Below, piece by piece: positions 1 through 7,213 of a stretch of 31,799 bases of DNA. Within the stretch, counting starts at the first letter, position 1; each line of letters starts with the position of its first letter. The translations under genes and the position numbers were made by a program. The DNA comes from JBMDXB01 sp048594975 (lineage in GTDB: Bacteria; Acidobacteriota; Vicinamibacteria; Vicinamibacterales; 2-12-FULL-66-21): contig JBMDXQ010000163.1 in assembly GCA_048594975.1 (NCBI GenBank), positions 1-31,799 on the forward strand. The letters are read 5' to 3'. Under the pieces are notes generated by a model, which was not told the DNA's origin, made no database searches, and saw nothing but the letters and a program-made list of their open reading frames with translations.

Positions 1-129
1 CTCGGACAACGGCTGCCCAGCCTCGAGGTAATCGAGCAGTGTCGCGAGGGGCACGCGGGTGCCGACGAACACGGGCGTGCCGCCCATGATCTCCGGGTCG
101 CTGTGAATGACCGGCTCGGTCTGCTTCAT
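1..129 (-). CDS. DUF433 domain protein, N-terminal part (cut by window edge)
   Basis: The minus strand from the ATG at 129 reads 43 codons without a stop to the window edge. The residues include DPEIMGGTPVFVGTRVPL followed by LLDYLEAG, which is the hallmark start of DUF433 proteins. These are small winged-helix-like proteins that often sit beside a PIN-like toxin and are thought to act as antitoxins or DNA-binding partners. The partner would lie outside the window, so a toxin-antitoxin role is only inference. The C-terminal half is missing here. No strong ribosome binding site is seen upstream. Confidence 0.8.
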   Translation of the reverse strand, partial: MKQTEPVIHSDPEIMGGTPVFVGTRVPLATLLDYLEAGQPLSE

Positions 130-205
130 CTCGCTCGCCCCTGGTTGCGGTCAGCGTCAAGGTCAGTTTATCGCAGCCCTTGAAAAGGGGCACAGGGGAC
201 AGAAG

Positions 206-238
206 GGGGGACAACGCCTCGGGGATGAGTTGTCCCCC
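206..238. repeat. Inverted repeat, 10-bp arms
   Basis: Arms GGGGGACAAC (206-215) and GTTGTCCCCC (229-238) are perfectly complementary around a 13-nt loop. The segment just before it (about 182-204) is also purine-rich and repetitive (gaaaagggg, acaggggacag). It lies upstream of the DUF433 gene, so it is not that gene's terminator. It may be a REP-like element. Confidence 0.55.
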
Positions 239-413
239 TGCAAGCCGCTGAACTCGACCGCCGATCGCCGATGCTCAGAGTGCGGCCTCGCGGACGAAAC
301 GAAAACTGCAACCCTCTGGCGTACGAGAGCTTGCGCCCGCGTAGTCATCGAGAAATGCGGTGGCGTTCTCTGCCGCCGCAGACGCCGCGCGGATGATGGA
401 GGAAAGCGAGCTG

Positions 414-488
414 GGGGCGTGAGCGACCCCCTCTGCCACCCCCGGGAGGTGGCCCCGGACCCGTTCCGACGGGGGTCGCTCACGCCCC
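414..488. repeat. Palindromic element with 18-bp perfect arms
   Basis: The arm GGGGCGTGAGCGACCCCC (414-431) is matched exactly by its reverse complement at 471-488. Inside the 39-nt spacer a second small hairpin can form (GCCACC and GGTGGC around CCCGGGA). A nested palindrome this long in a non-coding gap suggests a REP/BIME-like repeat or a recombination site rather than a simple terminator. Confidence 0.65.
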
Positions 489-992
489 ATCTTGTCCGGA
501 CGAAGGTGACCGCGCGGCGTGATAACGAGAGGTCTCAGCCTTCCCGGAAAACGAGCGCGGTGCTTGTGTTCGTCGTCTGGTCAGATCTTGCGGAATCAGA
601 GAGCGTTCCGCGTGGCGTTCAACTCTCTCGCCGAGGCGAGCGCAGATCGTATTTAGGCAAGACTCACCGATGAACGCCGCCGTGAAGACGCGCGCGTGCG
701 ACTTCGTCCGGACCAAGTCGTCTTCGCATTGAGAGACGTGGCGATGAACGATGCGTCGATCTCTGTCGGGAAACGCCACCGCACTCACGATGCAGCCCCT
801 CATTCGTGAGCGCAAAGGCACGATCTTCGCGATTGACAAGCGACGTGCGCGAGCCTATCTTCCGAGAAGATCTTCGTGGCCGTCTCCGAGCGTTTCTTGA
901 CGCGTGCGACGGAAGCGAGGGCTCCTTCACACACACTGCGCCGCAATGGACCGCGCAATCGATCTCGAGTCGAAGCGCGAACCATCCTCTGA

Positions 993-1235
993 ATTTCACT
1001 GCAGCGGTTCTCAGCTCACCGCGAAGTTTCCGACGGCCATCACGTCGTCGATTCTGGCGCTCGCCTCGCGCTCGTCAAGGCTCTCGCTTCGCTCGACCCG
1101 CGGAACGCGGGCTCCGGCCTTGACGAATCGCTCGGTCGAGCGCTCGGATTGCTCTTACGTGATGGCCGACCAGGATTCCGTTCATCAACAGAGGTGCGAT
1201 GCGGAAGCGAACGACTTCGCCAGGTGGCCGACTGA
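993..1235 (+). CDS. Possible small ORF coupled to the excisionase gene (80 codons, no clear start)
   Basis: After a stop at 990-992 this frame stays open for 80 codons and ends with TGA at 1233-1235. That stop shares one base with the ATG of the next gene (TGATG), the pattern of translational coupling. The residues from about 1030 (ARLALVKALASLDP, then ESLGRALGLLLRDGRPG) look protein-like. No ATG and no early GTG are present, so it may start at CTG 999, be a remnant, or be chance. No family is recognised. Confidence 0.3.
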   Translation: MSLQRFSAHREVSDGHHVVDSGARLALVKALASLDPRNAGSGLDESLGRALGLLLRDGRPGFRSSTEVRCGSERLRQVAD

Positions 1236-1453
1236 TGGACCTTCGGACCGCCGCGGCGTACCTTGGGTGCAGCTACTGGACGTTGCGAGACCTCGTTCTC
1301 AACGGACACATCCCTGCTGTCCGTATTCCGAGCCCTCGTGCACGCGACGGGCGCGTCATGCGACGCATTCTGATCGACTCGCGCGATCTGGAGCGGCTCA
1401 TCGAACGCTGGAAGGAGGTGGACGATATTGCACCGACCGCTATGCATCCCTAA
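1235..1453 (+). CDS. Excisionase-like small HTH protein
   Basis: This 72-residue protein begins MDLRTAAAYLGCSYWTLRDLV, the helix-turn-helix signature of excisionase/MerR-like (HTH_17) proteins (residues 3-22). It continues with a basic wing (RIPSPRARDGRVMRR) and a closing helix (DSRDLERLIERW). Such proteins bind DNA and steer or repress a partner recombinase. The ATG at 1235 is preferred over an in-frame ATG at 1199 because AGGTGG lies 7-12 bases upstream and because it overlaps the preceding stop. The recombinase starts 20 bases downstream, so the two probably form one operon. Confidence 0.75.
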   Translation: MDLRTAAAYLGCSYWTLRDLVLNGHIPAVRIPSPRARDGRVMRRILIDSRDLERLIERWKEVDDIAPTAMHP

Positions 1454-1473
1454 CACGGAAGGAGGCACCACGA

Positions 1474-2778
1474 ATGGGCATGACGTACCAACGCGGCGCC
1501 GTCTGGTGGGTCAAGTACTACCGGAACGGTCGCCCAATCAGGGAGTCGAGCCACAGCGGCAAGGAATCCGACGCGATCAATCTGCTGAAGCTCCGCGAAG
1601 GCGACATCGCGCACGGCCTGCCGGTCAACCCAAAACTGAATCGAATTCGCTTCGACGAAGCGGCGGAGGACCTCAAGACAGAGTACGCTGTCAACGGACG
1701 CCGATCGGCCGACGAGCTTGAACGACGGATTCGGCTGCACCTGCTCCCGTACTTCGGCGGCAGACGCCTGGCGTCGATCACCACCGCCGACGTGAACGCG
1801 TTCATTCTAAAGCGGCAGAGAGACGTAATGGTTGTCGGCAAGCGCCCGCGGACCGCGCGAGGCGCGGAGGCGCCGAGCGCGAGCGAGCGGGGGTGGGGCC
1901 CCGCGAGCACTGAGAAAAGCGACGAATGCGAAGAACGGAGGTACTCCAACGGCGAGATCAACCGCGAACTGACGACGCTGAAGCGAATACTCAACTTGGC
2001 GCGACAGAACGGCAAGTTGATGCACGTGCCGCACGTCCCGATGCTCAAGGAGCGGAACGTGCGAACGGGCTTCTTCGAGCGTGAGCAGATCGAGCGCATC
2101 CTCGCTCACCTGCCGGCGGCCATCCGTCCAGCCGTGCGGTTTGCGTACATCACCGGCTGGCGCATCCCAAGCGAGGTGCTGAAGCTCCAGTGGCGGCATG
2201 TCGACTTCGAAGCTTCCGTCGTCCGTCTGGACCCGCACACGACGAAGAACGACGAGGGCCGCACGTTCCCCTTCACGGACGCTCTCGAACGTCTCCTGGA
2301 GGCTCAGAGGGCAGAGCACGAGCGGCTGAGAGCTGAGGGCGTGATTTGCCCGTGGGTGTTCAACCGGTCGAACCGCAAGGTGAAGGGCAAGCGGATCACG
2401 ACGTTTATCAAGACATTCAGGACCGCATGTACGAAGGCGGGCTGTCCGGGTCGCATTCCACACGACCTGCGGCGGACCGCCGTGCGCAACCTGGTGCGCG
2501 CCGGCATTCCCGAGCGCGTGGCCATGCAGATGACCGGGCACAAGACGCGCTCGGTGTTCGAGCGCTACAACATCGTGAGCGAATGCGACCTCGTCGAGGC
2601 CGCGCAGAAGCTGAACACCCTGCAGCCGCTCCCGCCATCAGAGGTCCGGCTGAAGCCGGACACTACGTCTGAAGATCGCGACGGGCTTGCCGCGACGAAG
2701 CCGCGCAGCGGCGAAGTCGGGCACAGTTCGGGCACAGCGAGCCCCGATCGCGGTTCCCGCCTGAAGGTCAGTCTCTGA
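1474..2778 (+). CDS. Tyrosine recombinase/phage-type integrase
   Basis: This 434-residue integrase has a typical order: an N-terminal Arm-binding region (WWVKYYRNGRPIRESS), a core-binding domain (about 55-190) and a catalytic domain (about 195-375). All catalytic residues are visible: Arg230 (TGWR), Lys258 (TTKND), His330 and Arg333 (HDLRR), His356 (TGHK) and Tyr365 (FERYN). It should catalyse site-specific integration or excision of a mobile element. The ATG follows GGAAGGAGG. Two features are odd: residues about 124-156 are a low-complexity Arg/Ala/Ser/Glu insert encoded by GC-rich hairpin DNA, and the tail after Tyr365 contains VRLKPDTT at 391-398, the translation of a common palindrome. 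The catalytic core looks intact, so activity is possible. A tRNA-Cys fragment starts 18 bases downstream. Confidence 0.93.
   Translation: MGMTYQRGAVWWVKYYRNGRPIRESSHSGKESDAINLLKLREGDIAHGLPVNPKLNRIRFDEAAEDLKTEYAVNGRRSADELERRIRLHLLPYFGGRRLASITTADVNAFILKRQRDVMVVGKRPRTARGAEAPSASERGWGPASTEKSDECEERRYSNGEINRELTTLKRILNLARQNGKLMHVPHVPMLKERNVRTGFFEREQIERILAHLPAAIRPAVRFAYITGWRIPSEVLKLQWRHVDFEASVVRLDPHTTKNDEGRTFPFTDALERLLEAQRAEHERLRAEGVICPWVFNRSNRKVKGKRITTFIKTFRTACTKAGCPGRIPHDLRRTAVRNLVRAGIPERVAMQMTGHKTRSVFERYNIVSECDLVEAAQKLNTLQPLPPSEVRLKPDTTSEDRDGLAATKPRSGEVGHSSGTASPDRGSRLKVSL
1843..1940. repeat. GC-rich hairpin insert inside the integrase gene
   Basis: This stretch contains GGCGC-GGAG-GCGCC (1861-1874) and a second stem (GCGGGG with CCCCGC). 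It encodes a low-complexity segment not expected between the core-binding helices. It keeps the reading frame. By eye it shares order and motifs (gcgaggcgcg, then gagcg, then gcgagc, then aaag) with the intergenic block at about 13983-14052, which suggests one repeat family. Boundaries are approximate. Confidence 0.45.
2641..2670. repeat. REP-like palindrome encoding VRLKPDTT
   Basis: TCCGGC (2645-2650) pairs with GCCGGA (2655-2660) around a TGAA tetraloop, inside the conserved string that reads VRLKPDTT in the integrase frame and GPAEAGHYV in another frame. I recall such peptides as frequent in predicted Vicinamibacteria proteins, usually near C-termini, where they mark a dispersed repeat. 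Here it sits after the last catalytic residue, so the inserted sequence is tolerated as a tail. Confidence 0.6.
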
Positions 2779-2795
2779 GTTTCCCAGGGAAATTT

Positions 2796-2840
2796 TGGAG
2801 GCGCCGTCCGGATTTGAACCGGAGATGGAGGTTTTGCAGG
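2796..2840 (-). other. 3' half of a tRNA-Cys(GCA) gene; attachment-site relic
   Basis: Read on the minus strand, the sequence gives the anticodon loop CTGCAAA (anticodon GCA at 2835-2837), an ACCTC anticodon-stem strand, a perfect T-arm (TCCGG-TTCAAAT-CCGGA), the 3' acceptor strand CGGCGCC, then T and CCA. The 5' half (GGCGCCG acceptor strand and D-arm) is not found upstream at 2841-2900, so this is not a functional tRNA. Integrases often use the 3' half of tRNA genes as att sites, and the recombinase stop codon lies only 18 bases away. Confidence 0.8.
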
Positions 2841-2898
2841 CCTTTGCCCTTGCGCGGGCGTTCGTCTCTCTTCGTGGCAAGCGACGCGTGGTCGGCCG

Positions 2899-4218
2899 TC
2901 AGCCCCCGAGCGGGTCGGGCTTCGCCCTGGACCGTCCTGACGAGGTCGGCAGGCGCTTTACCACCAGCAGCGTCACGTCGTCCTCGTAGTGGGTGTGTCC
3001 CGAGTAGGCGCGAGTCGCGTCGAGCAGCGCGGTGATGATCGCGACGGCCGGGCGCGCCGCGCACTCGGTCACCACCCGCGTCATGCGCTCCTCGCCGAAC
3101 TCGTCGTAGTTCGTGTCGGTCACGTCGACGACGCCGTCGGTGTAGAGCAGCAGCATGTCGCCGCGGCCGAGCGTGATAGTGGATGGCTTCACCGGGCTGC
3201 CGCCGAACATGCCGATCGCCCAGGCGCCGGTCGGCAGCAACTCCCACGCGCCGCCGGCGCGCAGCAGCATCGGCGGGTTGTGGCCGCAGTTGACGTAGGT
3301 GAAGGCCGCGGTGCGCGGATCGAGGATGCCGTAGACCGCGGTCACGAACCGCGTCTCGTCCATCGACTCGACGAGCGTCTGGTGGACCTCCCCGATCACC
3401 GCCGCGATCGGCCGACCCCTGCGCACCTCGGTGCGGAGCGCCGCGCGAAACGTTGCCATCAACAGCGCGGCCGGCAGCCCCTTGCCGGACACGTCCGCGA
3501 TCACCAGGCCGAGGCGGCCGTCCGGCAACGCGAAGTAGTCGTAGTAGTCGCCGCCGATCGCCCACGTCGGCAGGTTGACGCCGGCGATGTCGTAGCCGGG
3601 AACCGGCGGCGGGTGCGAGGGCAGCAGGCTCGCCTGGACCTCGCGCGCCATGTCCAGCTGCCGATCGATTCGCTGCTTTTCCACGATCTGCTGGTGCAGC
3701 AGCGCCTTCTCAATGGAGATCGCCGCCGCGACGGCGAACGCTTCCAGCAGCTCGGCATCCGCCTCCGAATAGGCGTGAAGCCGATCGCTTTCGAGATTGA
3801 GCGCGCCGATCACTTCGCCGTTGCTCACGATCGGCACGGCGATCTCCGAACGTGTCTGCGTCCGTCCCTCGATGTAGTGCAGGTCGCGGCTGACGTCCGG
3901 GGCGATGACCGTCTCACCGGTCTGGATGACCTGCCCGACGATGCCCTTGCCGGACCGCAACATCGGGTCGTTGGCGGGTTCGACGTGCTCGAAACCGATC
4001 GTCGCCATGCCGGCGATCAGGCTCGCGCCGAAGTCGCTGCCGAACGGGGCGCGGCGTTTCAGGACGAAGATGCCCGCCGCGTCGTAGTCGACCACGGCGC
4101 GGACCGATCGCAGCAGGTGGTCGACCACGTCCTGCAGGTCGATCGTCCGGCTGATCTGCTGGGAGATCTCGAGCAGCAGGCGGTACTTGACGTCGGCAGG
4201 TGTGGTCGGCGGAGGCAT
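2899..4218 (-). CDS. GAF domain-containing SpoIIE/PP2C-type serine phosphatase
   Basis: This 439-residue cytosolic protein has a GAF sensor domain (about 18-172), a helical linker with the conserved AREVQASLLP (191-200), and a PPM/SpoIIE phosphatase domain (about 205-422). Metal-binding and catalytic motifs are present: GGDYYDY (222-228), DVSGKG (242-247), TDGV (360-363) and DDVT (413-416). Proteins of this type dephosphorylate anti-anti-sigma (STAS) or similar partners in response to a ligand or redox signal sensed by GAF. No STAS or anti-sigma kinase gene is nearby, so its target is unknown. The start at 4218 is chosen over a longer frame because AGGGAGG lies 8 bases upstream and the upstream residues look random. 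Confidence 0.93.
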   Translation of the reverse strand: MPPPTTPADVKYRLLLEISQQISRTIDLQDVVDHLLRSVRAVVDYDAAGIFVLKRRAPFGSDFGASLIAGMATIGFEHVEPANDPMLRSGKGIVGQVIQTGETVIAPDVSRDLHYIEGRTQTRSEIAVPIVSNGEVIGALNLESDRLHAYSEADAELLEAFAVAAAISIEKALLHQQIVEKQRIDRQLDMAREVQASLLPSHPPPVPGYDIAGVNLPTWAIGGDYYDYFALPDGRLGLVIADVSGKGLPAALLMATFRAALRTEVRRGRPIAAVIGEVHQTLVESMDETRFVTAVYGILDPRTAAFTYVNCGHNPPMLLRAGGAWELLPTGAWAIGMFGGSPVKPSTITLGRGDMLLLYTDGVVDVTDTNYDEFGEERMTRVVTECAARPAVAIITALLDATRAYSGHTHYEDDVTLLVVKRLPTSSGRSRAKPDPLGG

Positions 4219-4357
4219 CGAAGCGCCTCCCTGAGTGTACCGCACGCAACCGCCGAATCCGCCGGGTGCCCGGCGGCGACATGGCATCGCGGGTGCAGTG
4301 CTGAACTGCTCGGAGTCCCGCCTGCGGCCGGACCGCGGGTAAACGGCGTCACGTGGG

Positions 4358-4591
4358 GTGAAAAAAGTTCCAGTGCGTTTGGCGGACGAACAGGCGGACG
4401 AACCAGCCATCGTGCACGACCTGCGTGTGCTCGTGGAGGCGAACCGCAAGCTGCGCGAAGAAATCAGCGAGATGGTGTCCCGCCGCACCAGGGCGGACCT
4501 GCGCGCCTCCATCGAGAATCACCGCCGCCGTGCCTGCGGGCGGGCAGACTCCTCCGACGCGTTGCCGCGGCGTCGTGGCAAGGGCCGGTGA
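4358..4591 (+). CDS. Small hypothetical protein (77 aa)
   Basis: This frame starts at GTG 4358, divergent from the phosphatase gene, and encodes a charged, mostly helical protein. The middle (HDLRVLVEANRKLREEISEM) could form a short coiled coil, and the C-terminus is very basic (RRRGKGR). No signal peptide or known domain is seen. It lies 30 bases before another unknown gene on the same strand, so the two may be co-transcribed. There is no clear ribosome binding site, so it may be spurious. Confidence 0.45.
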   Translation: MKKVPVRLADEQADEPAIVHDLRVLVEANRKLREEISEMVSRRTRADLRASIENHRRRACGRADSSDALPRRRGKGR

Positions 4592-4621
4592 GCGCGGTGG
4601 CGTTGGACGGCCGCTGACGTA

Positions 4622-5224
4622 ATGACCTTCCAGCAGCTGCTGGTCCGAACGCTCGTCCAGCGGTTCGGCGGCGGCGATATCCGCCTTGGCCTTCCGCCCG
4701 GCCCGGTGGCGGTCTTCCGCGCGCAGCACCCGGCCGTCGGCGACGCGTCGGTCTCGGCGGAGCTCGTCGGACCGGCCGCCGATTCGCCGCGAGCTACGAT
4801 TGCCATCGGCGACATCCTCGACGACGACTTCTACAGCCTGGACGATCATCTGCCGGCAGCGGAGCGCGCACGCCGCGTCACGCGCGAGGTCGTCCGGTTC
4901 TTCGAGTACCTGTTCGCGGATCGGTTGCTGTTCTGGCGGCCGGCGGACGGGCACCGGACGGCGGCGTGGCGCGAGCTCGCAGTGGCGGGGCAGGGTGAGC
5001 CGCTGGTGACCGACGGGCGCAGCTACCAGGTCTATCTCTGGTCCGGCCCGCTCCCGGCCTGGCGGGCGACGACGGCAATCCTGCGGCGGCGCACGATCCG
5101 CGACGAGCGCGATTACCAGATTCTCGTGGCCTGCCTGGAAGGACCGGACGCTCGCGAGCTGTCCCGGTCGGACCTCGATCTGGCGCGGCGGCTCGTGGCG
5201 CAGTACGATCGCCACCAGGGCTGA
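4622..5224 (+). CDS. Conserved-looking hypothetical protein (200 aa)
   Basis: I do not recognise the family. The protein is soluble, with no signal peptide. It has an acidic central motif (IGDILDDDFYSLDDHLP, about residues 61-77), then an amphipathic helix rich in Arg and Glu (RARRVTREVVRFFEYLFADRL), and a mixed alpha/beta C-terminal half. Codon use is like its neighbours, which supports it as a real gene. The ATG at 4622 has only a weak GGACGG upstream; other starts are possible. Confidence 0.7.
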   Translation: MTFQQLLVRTLVQRFGGGDIRLGLPPGPVAVFRAQHPAVGDASVSAELVGPAADSPRATIAIGDILDDDFYSLDDHLPAAERARRVTREVVRFFEYLFADRLLFWRPADGHRTAAWRELAVAGQGEPLVTDGRSYQVYLWSGPLPAWRATTAILRRRTIRDERDYQILVACLEGPDARELSRSDLDLARRLVAQYDRHQG

Positions 5225-5316
5225 AGGCCCCGCCCGGTTCGAGCGCGCCACCCCGACGGCCGACCCGACGGCGAGCCCGTTTTCCGACATCTGTCACATT
5301 GAGAAGAGGAGGGCAG

Positions 5317-6171
5317 ATGCTCAGGCTTTGGACGGGTGTCTCGATTGTGGTGCTCGGTGCGGCGTCGGCGGCCGCCGCTCCGGCTGGCGGCGCAGCCCTG
5401 GCTGCCGAGCTGAAGCCGAAGACCGTGGCGGCGTTCGACGCCTACGTGAAGCTGGCGGAAGCGCGCATCCAGGACGAGGTGCGCCGCCCCGAGACCTTCC
5501 TCTACCTCGACACCCTCGACCAGGCGAGCCGCCGGAACGCGGAGGCGGCGGTTCGGCGCGGAGAGATCGTCATCGAGGCGATCAAGGCGCCGGCGCGCGG
5601 CCGGCAGGTCAGTATCCCGGACGGCCGAGTGCATCACTGGCTGGGGGTCGGCTTCCTGCCGGGCGTCCGGCTGGAGCAGGCAGTGAAGCTGCTGCAGGAC
5701 TACGACCGTCACGCGGAGATCTACACGCCGGCGGTCCAGCGATCGAAGGTGCTGGAACGCGATGGCAACCGCTTCCGCGTGTTCCTGCGCTTCTACCAGA
5801 AGAAGATCATCGCCGTGACGGTCAACAGCGAGCACGACGCCGAGTTCTTCCAGCCGGCGCCGGACCGCGCGCACAGCCGGATCCGGAGCACGCGCATCGC
5901 CGAGGTCGAGGAGGCCGGCACCGCGCGCGAGCGCGAGAAGCCGGTGGGACAGGATGGCGGTTACCTATGGCGCCTCAACACCTACTGGAGGTTCCTGGAA
6001 CGGGACGCGGGCACCTACATCCAGTGCGAATCGATCACGCTGACGCGTGACATTCCATTCGGGTTCGGCTGGCTCGTCGGCCCCTTCGTCACCAGCATCC
6101 CGCGCGAGTCGCTCACGTTCACGATGGAGCGGACGCGCGAGGCGTTGACCCGACGGGCGGCCGCTCGCTGA
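5317..6171 (+). CDS. Secreted hypothetical protein (284 aa)
   Basis: The ATG at 5317 follows GAGGAGGGCAG, a strong ribosome binding site, and is preferred over an upstream in-frame TTG at 5299. Residues 1-25 form a signal peptide ending in repeated Ala (SAAAAPAGGA), so the protein should be exported to the periplasm. The mature part is about 255 residues of mixed alpha/beta character with no cysteine pairs or membrane segments. The pattern of strands around DRHAEIYTPAVQRSKVL and RFRVFLRFYQKK resembles SRPBCC/START-like lipid-binding folds, but that is only a structural guess. Confidence 0.82.
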   Translation: MLRLWTGVSIVVLGAASAAAAPAGGAALAAELKPKTVAAFDAYVKLAEARIQDEVRRPETFLYLDTLDQASRRNAEAAVRRGEIVIEAIKAPARGRQVSIPDGRVHHWLGVGFLPGVRLEQAVKLLQDYDRHAEIYTPAVQRSKVLERDGNRFRVFLRFYQKKIIAVTVNSEHDAEFFQPAPDRAHSRIRSTRIAEVEEAGTAREREKPVGQDGGYLWRLNTYWRFLERDAGTYIQCESITLTRDIPFGFGWLVGPFVTSIPRESLTFTMERTREALTRRAAAR

Positions 6172-6653
6172 CGTGATGCGCAGCCCGGGCGGCGTGGTCG
6201 GGTTCGTCGAGGCGGTCTCGCAGCGGTTCATGACCGCGTCGTTCCGCATCATCGGTTTCGAAGATCCGCGCCACCACGGGTTGGCTCTTCAGCTTCGCCT
6301 CGCAGTTGAACATCGCGCGGCTCACGCGCCCCAAGGCGATCCGATCCTGGTCAACCTCGAGAATCGTCAACCTGGCACAGGGATCCAGGCCCTAGTTCGG
6401 ATAATTCACGCGGCGCCGGGCCGAGTGGGGCATTCGCCTGGGGAAACGACGCGGAGCAGACGTTTTGTCACACGAAGAGCGCAGCGCAGGCCAACGACAG
6501 GGCACGCTGGGCTGAATCTCACCCCGGGGCCCACAGCGTGCCATCTGTGCGCTGGGGTTCACTGGCGGCGCGCCGCGTTCCGCGACGGTACCGCCGGAAC
6601 ATCGTCTTCCGGCCTGCGGAGCGGCATTCGCAGCGAATGCTGCGTCAAAAACG
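6172..6653. other. Intergenic stretch with a probable decayed repeat
   Basis: No convincing gene is found in these 480 bases. From 6393 the sequence starts like the end of the MITE-like element at 19321 (TAG, CGGAT, TTCA in register) and shares internal motifs with it (cattcgc, agacgttttgtc, a GC-rich central palindrome near 6510-6545). The opposite end is not found. Confidence 0.4.
6393..6640. mobile_element. Possible diverged, one-ended copy of the 19.3-kb MITE-like element
   Basis: The left end TAGTTCGGATAATTCACG aligns with the terminal sequence of the 19321-19565 element at 13 of about 17 positions. A central palindrome GCACGCTG...CAGCGTGC (about 6509-6545) and the motif gacgttttgtc occur in matching order. 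The right terminal repeat appears lost next to the broken GyrI-like gene. This is based on eye alignment only. Confidence 0.3.
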
Positions 6654-7116
6654 ATGAACGATCTCGAGGTCCGCGTCGAGAGACTCGAGCCGATGCTCGT
6701 GGCCTGGGTCCGCGCCGTGGGTGCACATCCGGAAGAGGAGGCGTGGCGCCGGCTGGACGCCTGGGCGCGGCCTGCGGGATTCCTCGGGGATCCGTCGCAC
6801 CCGGTCTTCGGGTTTAACAACCCCTCACCGGCGCGCGGCTGAGTACGGGTACGAGTTCTGGATCGCGGTGGGGCCCGAGACGCACCCGCCGAGGGGTATC
6901 GGGCTGAAGGATTTCGCGGGTGGCCTGTACGCCATGACCTCGTGCCCGCTGGGGCCACAGATGCCGAAGCGCTGGCAGGCGCTCGCGCGCTGGGTGCTGG
7001 ACAGTAAGAGGTACAGGTGGCGCCGGAACACCCACGAGCTGGAGCACCTGCTGAACCCGCTGGCGCCGCCGGCGGAGATCGTCGCCGACCTCTGTCTCCC
7101 GCTCGAAGAGCAGTGA
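6654..7116 (+). pseudogene. GyrI-like (effector-binding domain) protein, frameshifted
   Basis: The first frame starts MNDLEVRVERLEPMLVAWVR, continues EEEAWRRLDAWARP and ends prematurely at TGA 6840-6842. The continuation EYGYEFWIAVGPE, then GLKDFAGGLYA, then HELEHLLNPL lies in another frame from about 6835 to the stop at 7114-7116. Together they make one GyrI-like small-molecule-binding domain of about 150 residues, a fold found in stand-alone proteins and at the C-terminus of AraC/MerR regulators. One indel near 6830-6840 separates the halves. It could be a real inactivating mutation or an assembly error. No HTH domain precedes it. Confidence 0.72.
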
Positions 7117-7200
7117 CGTGCCGTGCTGGCGAGCTACACGGGCCCGTGGCACGCCCGTCCCATTGATGGTGCCACCGCGGGGCGCCGGGGACCACGATGC

Positions 7201-7206
7201 TATCAT
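7201..7206 (+). promoter_or_regulatory. Candidate -10 hexamer TATCAT for the phosphodiesterase-TPR operon
   Basis: TATCAT ends 7 bases before the ATG at 7214, so a transcript from it would begin at or near the start codon (leaderless). No clear -35 hexamer is seen. There is also no Shine-Dalgarno sequence in front of either ATG 7205 or 7214, which fits leaderless translation. Confidence 0.35.
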
Positions 7207-7213
7207 GCCGGAA

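Larger units (their letters stand above)
130..992. other. Gene-poor stretch with inverted repeats
   Basis: No open frame here gives a recognisable or convincingly coding protein; the longer frames are rich in Arg, Ser and Pro and look like chance products of high GC. Two strong inverted repeats (206-238 and 414-488) are the only clear structures. The stretch lies upstream of an excisionase-recombinase operon and may be decayed mobile-element DNA. Confidence 0.5.

Noticed and set aside
904..1473. N-terminal extension of the integrase frame up to 904
   Set aside because: The residues are low-complexity and overlap the excisionase gene; the ATG at 1474 has a strong ribosome binding site and begins the typical integrase N-terminus.
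2989..4617. Long rightward open frame opposite the phosphatase gene
   Set aside because: It is antisense to a gene with clear GAF and SpoIIE motifs; its Arg/Ala/Gln/His-rich product is a typical high-GC shadow.
6119..6370. Leftward 83-codon frame starting MTILEVDQDRIALGRV
   Set aside because: The start looks protein-like, but the frame runs antisense into the end of the secreted-protein gene, ends in low-complexity residues and matches no family I know.
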